Assembly (NCBI RefSeq): GCF_031583145.1
Contig: NZ_CP134050.1
Location: 5,011,501-5,075,500 of the forward strand
DNA length: 64,000 bases
Direction of reading: 5' to 3'
Source of the DNA: Brevibacillus brevis
Lineage (GTDB): Bacteria > Bacillota > Bacilli > Brevibacillales > Brevibacillaceae
Positions 33,172 to 42,441 of the stretch are shown piece after piece (position 1 is the stretch's first letter; the number at the start of each line of letters is the position of its first letter). The position numbers and the translations under genes were made by a program. The notes beneath the pieces are model-generated. The model was given only the letters and a program-made list of their open reading frames with translations. It was not told the DNA's origin and made no database searches.

Positions 33172-33193
33172 ATCTCAACAACTCCTTTTGGAA

Positions 33194-34693
33194 TTAAGCT
33201 TGACTGCGGCTCATGACAAACTGGGTGATGGTCCGGGTCATGACCCCGGTGCCTCCGGAAGGCTGCATGTCGCCCTTGTTGGCGTTGTAGGCTGTCCCGG
33301 CGATGTCCAGGTGGACCCACGGCGTATTGCCCACGAACTCCTGCAAGAACACACCGCCGATGATTCCGTGACCGTAGCGGCCTCCCGAGTTTTTCAGATC
33401 GGCGAAGTTGCTCCTGTTCAGCTCGCGATACTCGTCGAAGGTCGGAAGCTGCCACAGACGCTCGCCCGCGGTGTCGGCTGCAGCCAGCAGCTCATCCATG
33501 AGCGCTTTGTCGTTCGTCATCGCGCCGGAACAGAAGTGTCCCAGTGCCACGACGATGCCGCCCGTCAAGGTAGCCGCGTCCACCAGGCAGGATACGCCCT
33601 GCTGCTTCGCGTATGTAATGCAATCCGCCAGTACTAGGCGGCCTTCCGCGTCCGTCGTGATGATTTCCACCGTTTTTCCGCTCATCGTCGTGATGACGTC
33701 ACCAGGACGGAAAGCGGTGCCGGACGGCATGTTTTCAACCGTGCCGATCACGGCGAGCACGTTTACCTTCGGCTTGATTTGCCCCAGCGCTTCGAGGGCG
33801 CCGATCATCGCCGCTGCCCCGCCCATATCGGACTTCATGTCCTCCATGCCTGCGACCGGCTTGATGGAAATGCCGCCCGTGTCAAAGGTGACCCCTTTTC
33901 CGATGAGTCCGATGACATCGTCCCACGTTTCCCGGCCCTGGTATTTGACGGCGACGACGTACGGCTCGAGCACACTGCCTTTCGCGACGGAAAGCACGCC
34001 GCCCATTCCCAGCTCCTCGAGCTTGGCCTGATCCAGCACTTCCACGCTCATTCCGTATCGGTTGGCCACTCCCACCGCCGCATCCTTCAAAGCGCGAGGC
34101 GTCAAATAGTTGGCTGGCTCGTTTACCAACGTGCGAGCCAGATTGGTCCCCGACACGAGCGCTGTTGCTCGTTTCACGCCCGCACGCACTTCCTCGGCGG
34201 CATCGTCAGCCGCCAGGATGAGGACCGACGCGACCGGGTCCGCTTCACGCTTCGGCTTTTGGCGGTAGCCCTCGTAGTGATAGTCTGCCAGTCCAAATGC
34301 TTCCGTGACGGCCTGCGCCAGCCGGTCAGCCGCGAGCCGGTCCGTCGTTGGCAAATCGATTGCGACCGACTTTTCCTTCCCTTTTGCAAGAACCGTCTTC
34401 GCCGCCCGCCCCCACGCTCCACGGGCTACGACAAAATCGAATTTTTCCGGATCGCCCATGCCGATGACAACCAGCTTTTTGGCTGCCAGTTTGCCCATGC
34501 TGTGGACGACAGCTACGGCCTTGGCCTCTCCGCTGATTTCTTTCTCCTGCTGCAGGACGCTCAAACTGCCGCCAAAGGCTTCCTCCAGCTCCGGATACAC
34601 CTCTGCCAGCTCCTCTCCCTTCCACAGGGGAACGATCAGTTCGTGGCATGCGACCTGCACGAGCGGCAGTCGTTTTTCTACAGTTACTTGCAT
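33194..34693 (-). CDS. pepA: Leucyl aminopeptidase (M17)
   Basis: A 499-residue cytosolic two-metal aminopeptidase that removes N-terminal residues from peptides. The C-terminal catalytic domain carries GKGVTFDTGGISIKP, DMGGAAA and the M17 signature NTDAEGRLVLAD in the form TTDAEGRLVLAD. The N-terminal domain is complete. It corresponds to B. subtilis YuiE and lies in the same yui neighbourhood. The CoA-binding gene follows in the same operon. Confidence 0.93.
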   Translation of the reverse strand: MQVTVEKRLPLVQVACHELIVPLWKGEELAEVYPELEEAFGGSLSVLQQEKEISGEAKAVAVVHSMGKLAAKKLVVIGMGDPEKFDFVVARGAWGRAAKTVLAKGKEKSVAIDLPTTDRLAADRLAQAVTEAFGLADYHYEGYRQKPKREADPVASVLILAADDAAEEVRAGVKRATALVSGTNLARTLVNEPANYLTPRALKDAAVGVANRYGMSVEVLDQAKLEELGMGGVLSVAKGSVLEPYVVAVKYQGRETWDDVIGLIGKGVTFDTGGISIKPVAGMEDMKSDMGGAAAMIGALEALGQIKPKVNVLAVIGTVENMPSGTAFRPGDVITTMSGKTVEIITTDAEGRLVLADCITYAKQQGVSCLVDAATLTGGIVVALGHFCSGAMTNDKALMDELLAAADTAGERLWQLPTFDEYRELNRSNFADLKNSGGRYGHGIIGGVFLQEFVGNTPWVHLDIAGTAYNANKGDMQPSGGTGVMTRTITQFVMSRSQA

Positions 34694-34769
34694 ATACTCT
34701 TCCCTCTTTCGCTGTGATAGGATACAATTATGTGCACATTTGTGTTTTCAACGTCTCAGAATTTATGAG

Positions 34770-34783
34770 TGAAAGCGCTAATA
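34770..34783. promoter_or_regulatory. cre-like sequence upstream of pepA
   Basis: TGAAAGCGCTAATA matches the CcpA-box consensus in its left half and core, with mismatches on the right. It is 77 bases upstream of the pepA start. This is a weak call from one motif. Confidence 0.25.
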
Positions 34784-34855
34784 AATTATCGTACGCATGG
34801 AAAGCAAAAGCCCAAATCGCGGCCGCTTTCCATAAATCGGCGTTGAAGCGGTTCT

Positions 34856-35284
34856 TCACGATTGGTCGATCAGCAAACGCAAGGACGGAAACGCCATGGC
34901 TTTGGCCTTTGCATATGGAATCGAGTCAGCATCAGGCAAGGCCTGCTCGCAAGATTGTATGTACAAGATAATCTGGTCGATGTCCAATCCCCAACGGGAC
35001 GGGGCGTAACGGGCCAGGTACTTGCGCGCATTGCCAAACATCCACCGGGCGCCCTTGATATTTCCGCATTCCCGGTGGTACAGGCCCACCGCCAGCTGCA
35101 AGAGTCCCTGCAGGAACTTGTCGGATTTGTCTTCCATCCAGATCTCTTCCAGCAGGTCATGGCATTCGTAGTATTCTCCTTCATTGAACTTCTCAATGAA
35201 TTGCAGATACTGCTCAGGGTACCGCACGCCAGCCTCACCTTCCGTTTCCTGCTCGACGAAACCATCGTGAAACATATCTTCCAA
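34856..35284 (-). CDS. DUF309 protein
   Basis: A 142-residue helical protein of the DUF309 family, recognised by EKFNEGEYYECHDLLEEIWM and LLQLAVGLYHRECGN, with conserved His/Glu residues that look metal-binding. Function is unknown. The start is uncertain: TTG at 35284 is used, but the ribosome-binding site is poor and an ATG three codons later is possible. Confidence 0.8.
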   Translation of the reverse strand: MEDMFHDGFVEQETEGEAGVRYPEQYLQFIEKFNEGEYYECHDLLEEIWMEDKSDKFLQGLLQLAVGLYHRECGNIKGARWMFGNARKYLARYAPSRWGLDIDQIILYIQSCEQALPDADSIPYAKAKAMAFPSLRLLIDQS

Positions 35285-35435
35285 TGCTTCCGTAAAAAAT
35301 CTTCGACCACTGCTTCCCTTATCGTATCACAGATTGGCAGTCCGTAAAATCCAAACGAAAACTTCACGGATGGAGACCACGCCCTTCTGTTACAATAAAT
35401 GAAAGAAGCGTACAGTAGAAAGGAATGGATTTTCC

Positions 35436-35912
35436 GTGGCGGATATTTTAGAAAACTTCCCCTTATGGGCTGCGCTGCTTGCCATAGGAATCGCCCAATT
35501 CATCAAAATTCCCCTCAACTATTTTGCCACAAAAACATGGCAATGGTCGCTGATGCTCAGCACTGGCGGCATGCCCAGTTCGCACTCTTCCGCGGTGACC
35601 GCGCTTTCGACGGCGGTAGGACTCCGCGAAGGATTTTCCAGCAATATGTTCGCCATCTCCGCCATTCTAGGCGTCATCGTCATGTTCGATGCGGCTGGTG
35701 TCCGTCGGCATGCCGGGATGCAAGCGGTCGTACTGAACAAGCTCGTGGATGAATTCAACCATCTTCTGGAGGGGATGAAGTCGCTCAAAGTGCGCCCCAA
35801 CCAGGAAAAAGCCAAAAAGTTGAAGGAGCTGCTGGGCCATCAACCGATCGAGGTCCTGATCGGCGGCTGGCTGGGAATTATGATCGCGCTCCTCGTGCAT
35901 CCGTTTTTCTAG
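35436..35912 (+). CDS. yuiD: Divergent PAP2 family membrane protein (YuiD)
   Basis: A 158-residue membrane protein of the DUF212/YuiD family. GGMPSSHSSAVTAL contains the Ser-His pair that recalls the acid phosphatase/PAP2 motif. VMFDAAGVRRHAGMQA and NKLVDEF follow, and the C-terminal helix is hydrophobic. The start is GTG at 35436. The reaction is not established. It is followed 25 bases later by the cobalamin-binding protein gene. Confidence 0.88.
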   Translation: MADILENFPLWAALLAIGIAQFIKIPLNYFATKTWQWSLMLSTGGMPSSHSSAVTALSTAVGLREGFSSNMFAISAILGVIVMFDAAGVRRHAGMQAVVLNKLVDEFNHLLEGMKSLKVRPNQEKAKKLKELLGHQPIEVLIGGWLGIMIALLVHPFF

Positions 35913-35937
35913 GCATAAGCCAAAGGGGGACTCTCGC

Positions 35938-36705
35938 ATGCGCATCGTTTCCATCTGCCCGAGCAATACGGAAATCCTCTATTACCTGGGCCTCGGCGAT
36001 CACGTAGTCGGACTGGACGATCATTCCGACTGGCCTTTGGAGTGGCAGCACTTGCCCAGGGTAGGTCCGGATCTAACCATCGACATGGAGCGCGTAGCGG
36101 CATTGCGACCCGATCTGGTCGTCGCCTCCCTCAGCGTCCCAGGCATGGAGGCAAACGTGCAGGAGCTTGAGACTCGGGGCATTCCCCACATCGTCCTCAA
36201 TCCGTCGCGGATTCAGGACATTGCGGCAGACATACGGCTCGTGGGCGAAGCGACAGGATGGCACAAACAAGCGGACCGGCTGGCGGACCAGTTTGCCGAA
36301 AGAGTGGAAACCGTCCGACAGCGGGCAGCCCGGTTTCCCCGAAAGCCCAAGCTGTTCTGGGAATGGTGGCCCAACCCGATCTACACACCCGGCCGGGATA
36401 ACTGGCTGACGGATGTGAGCGAAATCGCCGGAGCGATCAATGTGTTCGCTGACTACCCCGTCCCCAACGTGAAAGCGACCCGGGAGATGGTTGCCCAGCG
36501 CAATCCCGATCACATCTGCGTCGTCTGGTGCGGCATCGAGCTCAAGCGAATCAAGCCGGCGATGATCACGGAGCGGCCGGAATGGCAAGGCATGGCCGCC
36601 ATTGCACTGGGACGCGTCCACTTGCTCGAGGAAGGATTGTACTGCCGTCCTTCGCCCCGCATCCTCGATGGACTGGAAAAGCTGGTCGAACTGATCCATC
36701 CCTAA
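35938..36705 (+). CDS. Cobalamin-binding protein (BtuF-like) lacking a signal peptide
   Basis: A 255-residue protein of the helical-backbone metal-receptor/BtuF fold. RIVSICPSNTEILYYLGLGDHVVG and RPDLVVAS mark the N-terminal lobe, and the C-terminal lobe holds WCGIELKRIKPAMI. The gene starts at an ATG directly after AAAGGGGG and has no signal sequence or lipobox, so it is predicted cytoplasmic. That is unlike periplasmic BtuF and rules out a usual uptake role unless the annotation of topology is wrong. It may bind a corrinoid or other metal complex inside the cell. Confidence 0.78.
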   Translation: MRIVSICPSNTEILYYLGLGDHVVGLDDHSDWPLEWQHLPRVGPDLTIDMERVAALRPDLVVASLSVPGMEANVQELETRGIPHIVLNPSRIQDIAADIRLVGEATGWHKQADRLADQFAERVETVRQRAARFPRKPKLFWEWWPNPIYTPGRDNWLTDVSEIAGAINVFADYPVPNVKATREMVAQRNPDHICVVWCGIELKRIKPAMITERPEWQGMAAIALGRVHLLEEGLYCRPSPRILDGLEKLVELIHP

Positions 36706-36709
36706 CGCC

Positions 36710-36749
36710 AAAAACGTTCAGTACCGAATCACTGGTCTGAACGTTTTTT
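36710..36749 (+). terminator. Intrinsic terminator after the cobalamin-binding protein gene
   Basis: AAAAACGTTCAG and CTGAACGTTTTT form a perfect stem, followed by more T residues. The A-rich other side makes it usable from the right as well. Confidence 0.85.
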
Positions 36750-36824
36750 CTTTTCTTCTTTCATGCTGCCTGCGCAGCATCTTCGCTACGTTGCGTTTCG
36801 TTTCTTCTATTCTGTTTTTCTGGG

Positions 36825-37442
36825 TTAATTCTCGACGTCCGCCATTGCGGCGATTCCTTTTTGGTTGAGCGTGTTCAGAAAGGCTTCTGTCAGCTTTCCG
36901 TCGCCGCGTCGGACGACATAGACGTCCACCGCTTTTTTCCCCCATTGCTTGAACACATCTTGCTTGGTTTCGAAGTACAAGTCGATCTTGTGACCGCGAA
37001 TCGCTCCTCCCTTGTCGGCCACTACTCCGTAGCCATAGCCCGGAATGTACAGGACCGTTCCAATCGGAAAGATGCGCAGGTCCGCAGCAATGGTGGAATA
37101 ATCGTCTCTTCGCACTTTCACGCCTGAATATGTAATGCCGTAGGACGGATGCGACGGGTTCTTGCCCGTCGACTCGTATCCGGCGTAGTAGCCCGTCGCG
37201 ATGACGCGCACCTTCGGATACTGATCCAGCAGTACGTCCGTTTTATCGATGACTTGAGTGAGCGAGCCGGACGACACCGTCCTCTTTTTGACGACTCGCT
37301 GGCCCTCCTTGGTTTCCCTGATTCCGAATGCAGACTGGATGCTACTGTCTCCTACTGCATTGTAGCCGTAGCCATCGCTGGTGAATCCCGTCAAGACCAT
37401 CATGGTCAAAGCGATGATGCTAACGAATAGCTTCCCATTCAT
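36825..37442 (-). CDS. yuiC: 3D-domain secreted protein (YuiC-like putative lytic transglycosylase)
   Basis: A 205-residue exported protein with an N-terminal hydrophobic signal. The C-terminal 3D (Asp-Asp-Asp) domain has a double-psi barrel like Mlt[43 protein letters not shown]. subtilis YuiC is a stationary-phase muralytic enzyme of similar size. The ATG at 37442 has AGAGGAGG upstream. Confidence 0.87.
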   Translation of the reverse strand: MNGKLFVSIIALTMMVLTGFTSDGYGYNAVGDSSIQSAFGIRETKEGQRVVKKRTVSSGSLTQVIDKTDVLLDQYPKVRVIATGYYAGYESTGKNPSHPSYGITYSGVKVRRDDYSTIAADLRIFPIGTVLYIPGYGYGVVADKGGAIRGHKIDLYFETKQDVFKQWGKKAVDVYVVRRGDGKLTEAFLNTLNQKGIAAMADVEN

Positions 37443-37551
37443 TTCTGGTAAACCTCCTCTCGGTTCTAGTCATGTCCCGAAGAGGAGGAAACTATACACA
37501 AATTTTGGATAATCGGCAAAAAATTCCGTATGTTGAGGATTTCAGGAATGT

Positions 37552-38412
37552 TTACAAGGCGGTGCGCAGGCTCCACAGCTCAGGAAAGAAGCGGTGGTCC
37601 AAAGCCCTTCGCAAATAGGATACGCCGGAAGAGCCCCCTGTCCCCTGCTTGTGCCCGATGATGCGTTCTACGGTCGTCATATGGTTGAATCGCCATTGCT
37701 GCTGCTGGCTTGCGATGTCCACCAGCTTTTCGGCCAGCTCGTACAGATCCCAATACTGATGGACATCGCGGTACACCGTCAGCCATGCCTGTTCGACACT
37801 TGCATGGGGCTGGTAGGGCTGCGACCAGTCCCGTTCCAGGCATTCCGGAGCGATCGGCAGTCCGCGCGTCGCCATGGCTTGGATCGCCGCATCGTAAATG
37901 CTCGGCGCGTGCAGCGCGTTTTTCAATTGCTCATGCAGCTGCGGCTGATGCTGGTAGACGGTAAGTACATGACCGTTTTTATAACCGAGCGTAAATTCAA
38001 TAAGCCGGTTTTGGTACGACTGAAAGCCGGAAGAATGCCCCAGCTTGTCGCGAAACTGCAAATATTCGGCAGGCGTGAGGGTCGAAAGCACATCCCACGA
38101 TTTGATCAGCTGCTGCTGAATTCGCGAGACGCGCGCGAACATTTTGAAGGCGGGCTCGAGGTCGTCCTGGCGAATGCACTCCAAGGCTGCGGCCAGCTCG
38201 TGCCGGATCAGCTTCATCCACAATTCGCTGACCTGGTGGATGACGATGAACAGCATCTCGTCGTGGTGGGTGGACAGCCTCACCTGGCTTGACAGGATTT
38301 GATCCAGCTTCAGGTAGTCCCCGTACGTCATTTCCTTCTGAAAGTCCGTATGAATGTCCTTTTCCAAAGGCGAGCTCAGCTCTTCCCGCCCTTCATGCGG
38401 TTGTGACACCAT
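37552..38412 (-). CDS. kynA: Tryptophan 2,3-dioxygenase
   Basis: A 286-residue heme enzyme that opens the indole ring of tryptophan to N-formylkynurenine. The distal His H59 is in [13 protein letters not shown], the proximal heme His H244 in [12 protein letters not shown], and the substrate loop KQGTGGSSG follows. The start ATG at 38412 follows GGGAGAGGGG; an upstream GTG frame start at 38448 is less likely. No kynB or kynU is in the window, so the rest of the kynurenine route must lie elsewhere or be absent. Confidence 0.95.
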   Translation of the reverse strand: MVSQPHEGREELSSPLEKDIHTDFQKEMTYGDYLKLDQILSSQVRLSTHHDEMLFIVIHQVSELWMKLIRHELAAALECIRQDDLEPAFKMFARVSRIQQQLIKSWDVLSTLTPAEYLQFRDKLGHSSGFQSYQNRLIEFTLGYKNGHVLTVYQHQPQLHEQLKNALHAPSIYDAAIQAMATRGLPIAPECLERDWSQPYQPHASVEQAWLTVYRDVHQYWDLYELAEKLVDIASQQQQWRFNHMTTVERIIGHKQGTGGSSGVSYLRRALDHRFFPELWSLRTAL

Positions 38413-38590
38413 TTCCGTCGCCCCTCTCCCTATCTGTTCAATTTCCACCTGTATTTCTTGCGTCCCGGATCTCTCACGAAGAACGGCGCTCCCGGTGTGG
38501 CGAGGCGCACCCTCTGAATGTTAAGTTATCACGCATTTCGAACAATTTCCACTACATCCATGACCGAAGCGACGTTCCCACACATAAAAG

Positions 38591-39013
38591 TCATTTGATT
38601 CTTTTGGATATCGGATGATCTTCATTCAGCTCCAGCAAATCCCACAGGTTCCCATATAGGTCTTTAAAAACGGCAACCATTCCATATGGCTGTTCTTTGG
38701 GCTCTCTCACGAATTCAATTCCCTTTGATCGCATGTCATGATAATCTCGCCAGAAATCATCCGTATTTAAGAACAGAAACACTCTTCCGCCCGTCTGGTT
38801 TCCGATGAATTCCTCCTGCTGAGGTTTCGATGCTTTTGCTAGCAGCAGTGTGGTGCCTGCCGAGCCCGGCGGCGATACTACGACCCACCGTTTATCTTGT
38901 TCCGGTTGATACGTATCTTCCACTAAAGTGAAGTGCAGCTTTTTTGTATAAAATTCGATTGCCTCATCGTAATCTTTTACCACAAGAGCGATATGTACTA
39001 TGGATTGGATCAT
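38591..39013 (-). CDS. VOC/glyoxalase superfamily protein
   Basis: A 140-residue metalloprotein of the vicinal oxygen chelate fold. IVHIALVVKDYDEAIEFYTKKL opens the first module and VFLFLNTDDFWRDYHDM the second, and the C-terminus has AVFKDLYGNLWDLLE with the acidic ligand. The ATG at 39013 follows GAAGGAGG; the longer frame to 39118 has no site. Function could be antibiotic resistance, dioxygenase or lyase; this cannot be decided. Confidence 0.85.
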   Translation of the reverse strand: MIQSIVHIALVVKDYDEAIEFYTKKLHFTLVEDTYQPEQDKRWVVVSPPGSAGTTLLLAKASKPQQEEFIGNQTGGRVFLFLNTDDFWRDYHDMRSKGIEFVREPKEQPYGMVAVFKDLYGNLWDLLELNEDHPISKRIK

Positions 39014-39433
39014 GGACGATGGCCTCCTTCGTTGATAAAGTGATCGATACTCATTCGACCTGTAATACGAATATGTTACCTTTTTGAGAAAAAGCGAGTA
39101 AACATGATTGTTCCTCACGCAGCTGCATAGGTCCGGACTCTTGAGCGATTCATTCTGGACAGTTGTGTATACTCTGTGTTCAATTTGAACAGAAGTGTTT
39201 TGCCACTTTGTCGTTTATGGCTGCCATTTCTCGTCGAAAATGCGAAAATCATCGAATCCGAACCGTTGGTACGATCCTTGCTATTCCATTGACCGAATGA
39301 TCCGAATAGAGAAAGAAATTCAGATTGGGGGGCGTCATACATGCAAGTGGAAGGGAAAGCACGGCCTTTTTCCAGGGGTTTGCTAACGGTACCGAGCCAT
39401 CCGCCATGTAAAAAAAATTTTTAATGTCCAATA
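39014..39433. other. Largely empty intergenic region
   Basis: This is most of the 525-base gap between the VOC protein and the proline symporter. Frames at 39115-39342 (minus) and 39195-39386 (plus) have no ribosome-binding site and no recognisable features. Apart from a 27-codon frame at 39341 I see nothing in it. Confidence 0.5.
39341..39424 (+). CDS. Possible 27-residue peptide
   Basis: An ATG at 39341 lies seven bases after TTGGGGGG, a plausible ribosome-binding site. The frame runs 27 codons to TAA at 39422 and ends in a Pro/Cys/Lys-rich tail. It overlaps the start of the symporter promoter region. No promoter for it is evident. It may be a real small peptide, a leader or chance. Confidence 0.2.
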   Translation: MQVEGKARPFSRGLLTVPSHPPCKKNF

Positions 39434-39463
39434 TTGACATTATGCCATTTGTCATTCTAGATA
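39434..39463 (+). promoter_or_regulatory. Promoter of the proline symporter gene with overlapping inverted repeat
   Basis: A perfect TTGACA (39434-39439) and TAGATA (39458-39463) are 18 bases apart. AATGTC (39423) and GACATT (39436) form an inverted repeat that covers the -35, a possible operator. Confidence 0.6.
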
Positions 39464-39538
39464 TTTTCGCAGGGAGATGATAATGTATAGATTGTTCATA
39501 CTTTTTTCAATAATATTAAAAAGAGGTGCATCTATCCT

Positions 39539-41005
39539 ATGAACATGCTACTTGTTTCTATTATCGTGTACATGGCCGGCATGCTGCTGATCGGCTATTA
39601 TGCCTTCAAACGTACCTCCAATTTGACCGATTACATGCTCGGCGGGCGAACGCTCGGTCCGGCTGTCACCGCTTTGAGCGCCGGGGCATCCGACATGAGC
39701 GGCTGGCTGATGATGGGCTTGCCCGGTGCGATGTTCGCCCAAGGTCTAAGCGCTTCGTGGATCGCCATCGGCCTCACGCTCGGCGCCTATGCCAACTGGC
39801 TGTATGTGGCACCCCGCCTGCGAACGTACACAGAGGTGGCCAACAACTCCATTACGATCCCCGCTTTCCTGGAGAATCGTTTTGGGGACAGCTCGCGGAT
39901 GCTCCGCCTCGTATCCGGCCTCGTCATCATGATCTTTTTTACGTTCTACGTCTCGTCCGGGCTCGTGTCTGGCGGCGTGCTGTTTGAAAACACGTTTCAC
40001 CTGAACTACCAAACCGGCTTGTGGATCGTCGGCCTGGTAACGATCGCCTACACACTGTTCGGCGGATTTCTCGCGGTGAGCTGGACGGACGCCGTTCAGG
40101 GAATGATCATGGTTCTCGCCCTCGTACTCGTTCCACTCGTCACGATCCTGACGACAGGCGGCATCGGGCCTACCTTCACGGAAATTCACGCGGTCGACCC
40201 CGCATTGCTGGACATTTTCAAAGGGACAAGCTTCCTCGGCATCGTCTCGTTGTTTGCCTGGGGATTGGGCTATTTTGGCCAGCCGCACATCATCGTCCGC
40301 TTTATGGCCATCACCTCGACAAAAGAAATCAAAAAAGCCCGCGGCATCGGCATGGGCTGGATGATCTTCTCCGTCGTCGGAGCCATGCTGACCGGGCTGG
40401 TGGGAATCGCCCTGTATTCACAGCAAGGATGGACGCTGGCCGATCCGGAGACCATTTTTATCCAGCTGGGCACGATTCTGTTCCATCCGTTGATCACAGG
40501 CTTTCTTTTGGCAGCGATCCTGGCGGCCATCATGAGCACGATCTCTTCTCAGCTGCTTGTCACCTCCAGCTCGCTTACGGAAGACATTTACAAAACGTTT
40601 TTCCGCCGTTCCGCAACCGATAAAGAACTGGTTACCGTCGGCCGCCTCTCCGTCCTGCTCGTTGCCGTCATTGCTTTCCTGCTCGCGATCAACAAGAACG
40701 ACACGATCCTCGACCTGGTCGGGTACGCGTGGGCCGGATTCGGGGCTTCGTTCGGTCCGGTGATTCTGCTCTCCCTGTACTGGAAGCGGATGAACAAGTG
40801 GGGCGCCCTCGCCGGCATGATCGCCGGTGCCGTCACCGTAATCGTCTGGACCCGATTCGATGTGCTGAAAGACTTCCTGTACGAAATGGTTCCCGGATTT
40901 GCTGCAAGCCTCCTCGCGATCATCATCGTCAGCCGGCTGACGGCCAAACCATCCCGGGAAGTGGAAGCGCAATTTGACGAATACGAAAAGAGCAATGAGA
41001 AGTAA
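39539..41005 (+). CDS. putP: Sodium/proline symporter
   Basis: A 488-residue sodium:solute symporter with about 13 membrane helices. Family marks include SDYMLGGR in the form TDYMLGGRTLGPAVTALSAGASDMSGWL and the helix-8 GFLLAAILAAIMSTISSQLLVTSSSLTEDIYK that holds the sodium site. It imports proline, as nutrient or osmoprotectant. The ATG at 39539 follows AAGAGGTG. No putB/putC catabolic genes are adjacent, which favours an osmotic role but does not prove it. Confidence 0.93.
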   Translation: MNMLLVSIIVYMAGMLLIGYYAFKRTSNLTDYMLGGRTLGPAVTALSAGASDMSGWLMMGLPGAMFAQGLSASWIAIGLTLGAYANWLYVAPRLRTYTEVANNSITIPAFLENRFGDSSRMLRLVSGLVIMIFFTFYVSSGLVSGGVLFENTFHLNYQTGLWIVGLVTIAYTLFGGFLAVSWTDAVQGMIMVLALVLVPLVTILTTGGIGPTFTEIHAVDPALLDIFKGTSFLGIVSLFAWGLGYFGQPHIIVRFMAITSTKEIKKARGIGMGWMIFSVVGAMLTGLVGIALYSQQGWTLADPETIFIQLGTILFHPLITGFLLAAILAAIMSTISSQLLVTSSSLTEDIYKTFFRRSATDKELVTVGRLSVLLVAVIAFLLAINKNDTILDLVGYAWAGFGASFGPVILLSLYWKRMNKWGALAGMIAGAVTVIVWTRFDVLKDFLYEMVPGFAASLLAIIIVSRLTAKPSREVEAQFDEYEKSNEK

Positions 41006-41011
41006 ACGGGT

Positions 41012-41043
41012 GCCCCCTTCGTGCGAATACGAAGGGGGCGTTT
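41012..41043 (+). terminator. Intrinsic terminator of putP
   Basis: GCCCCCTTCGT and ACGAAGGGGGC form a perfect 11-bp stem with a six-base loop, then GTTTCCC. Confidence 0.8.
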
Positions 41044-41131
41044 CCCTATAATCCCCCCTGTCCTTCCCGTACGCTACTTTCACTCTCTTTCGAATTCAAG
41101 GAATTCGTAAACAATCCTGCTTTCCACTTTT

Positions 41132-41164
41132 ACGGCCAGCCAGTGTAACCGGTTGGCCGTTTTT
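41132..41164 (+). terminator. Second terminator-like hairpin downstream of putP
   Basis: ACGGCCA and TGGCCGT with five T residues after the stem. It isolates the amidase gene from upstream transcription. The 41006-41267 gap otherwise holds only the amidase leader. Confidence 0.7.
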
Positions 41165-41267
41165 CCTAAGAAAATCTTCGCCTGAAGTTATCGGGATGGG
41201 TGAATTGGGGACAATAAACCAGAGGTTCGTGACCGTTCTTTTACCATTTGCGGGAGGGCAGTTGAAT

Positions 41268-42368
41268 TTGAAAGGATTACTTCGAGTTTTTTTCTTCCTT
41301 TTCCTGATATCTGTGACTATCGATACAGCTTATTCCCAAGACCATCAAGACCAGGAAGTTCAATCGTTTCTCCAACGACTTTTTGCTGTACGCATCCAAT
41401 CTCTGGCGGATAGACAATATGAAAATTTGCAGCCATTTTATTTGCCTTCGGACAAGCGAAGTCGATCAGCGATGGTTCATGAAAAAAACAGGAGCATTTA
41501 TATCCATCGATGGGCGGAAGCCCGCGGGGTCAAATTTGTGCAGTCTTCCGGTGAAATCCGTGTGATCCGTGTAAAGAACATGGGGGAACTCACGCAGGCA
41601 ACCGTTGTGCAGTCCCTTCAGCTAACGTACCGTTACCCGGATAACGAGCTGCACACGATGGGAGTCGGCACGAGACACTTGTTGACCTTAAAAAAGCAAG
41701 ATGGCAATTGGCGTGTTCTCAAAGAATGGTACCTGGATCCATTGGATGAAAACCCCCGGTTAATCCCGACCTTCGCGCCTGCAGACAAGAATATCATAGA
41801 GGGCGGCCCTGCCATTCAGGGGCGGAAAAGAAAATATGACCGCGAAAAGGCTGTCCGTTACGCCAACAAGTATGCCGGTCTCGCAAACAGACCGGGAACG
41901 TACCAACGATACAACCAAAAATACGTGGATTATACCTATCAAGGAGGAGATTGCACCAATTTCACCTCACAGGTTTTGGGGGACCCCGAAGAAGGAGGAG
42001 GTCTTCCCATGCGCCACGAGTGGAGGTACAAATTCAACAGGGGCGGCAGCGTAGCATGGGTTCGCACCGATTCCCTGAAGCATTTTTTGATTCGAAGCGG
42101 TTATGGTACCTTGATTGCGCGTGGAACCTATGAGCAGGTTGCGAAGCCTACTAAAAAATTCCCTCGTTCGGCCCTCGCCGAATTAAAGCCTGGAGACATC
42201 ATTGGCTATGAAATGAACGGCGATGTTGACCATTTCTCCGTTGTGACAGCGAGGGATTCCAAAGGTTATGTCCTGGTGAATTCGCATACGGCTGATCGAT
42301 TTCAGGTACCATGGGACTTGGGGTGGGACAAGCATACCAAGTTTCTCTTGTTTCGGATTGGGGAGTAA
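41268..42368 (+). CDS. Secreted amidase-domain protein
   Basis: A protein of about 366 residues with a signal peptide (LKGLLRVFFFLFLISVTIDTAYS). A mixed alpha/beta region (about 25-190) is followed by the putative amidase domain (Amidase_6 type), with YDREKAVRYANKYAG and the catalytic-Cys motif GGDCTNFTSQ. The later VDHFSVV has the matching His. The start is a TTG; 41268 is nine bases from GGGAGGG and 41262 is three. It probably acts on cell-wall or extracellular substrates. Confidence 0.82.
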   Translation: MKGLLRVFFFLFLISVTIDTAYSQDHQDQEVQSFLQRLFAVRIQSLADRQYENLQPFYLPSDKRSRSAMVHEKNRSIYIHRWAEARGVKFVQSSGEIRVIRVKNMGELTQATVVQSLQLTYRYPDNELHTMGVGTRHLLTLKKQDGNWRVLKEWYLDPLDENPRLIPTFAPADKNIIEGGPAIQGRKRKYDREKAVRYANKYAGLANRPGTYQRYNQKYVDYTYQGGDCTNFTSQVLGDPEEGGGLPMRHEWRYKFNRGGSVAWVRTDSLKHFLIRSGYGTLIARGTYEQVAKPTKKFPRSALAELKPGDIIGYEMNGDVDHFSVVTARDSKGYVLVNSHTADRFQVPWDLGWDKHTKFLLFRIGE

Positions 42369-42441
42369 GGGGGTGGTACATAGTTGTCCCCCCTCCTACA
42401 TAGAATGGGAAATAAAGGCTATGTAAAGAGGGCGTGGCAAA

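Noticed and set aside
39115-39386. Two overlapping open frames between the VOC and putP genes
   Set aside because: Neither has a ribosome-binding site or protein-like composition.
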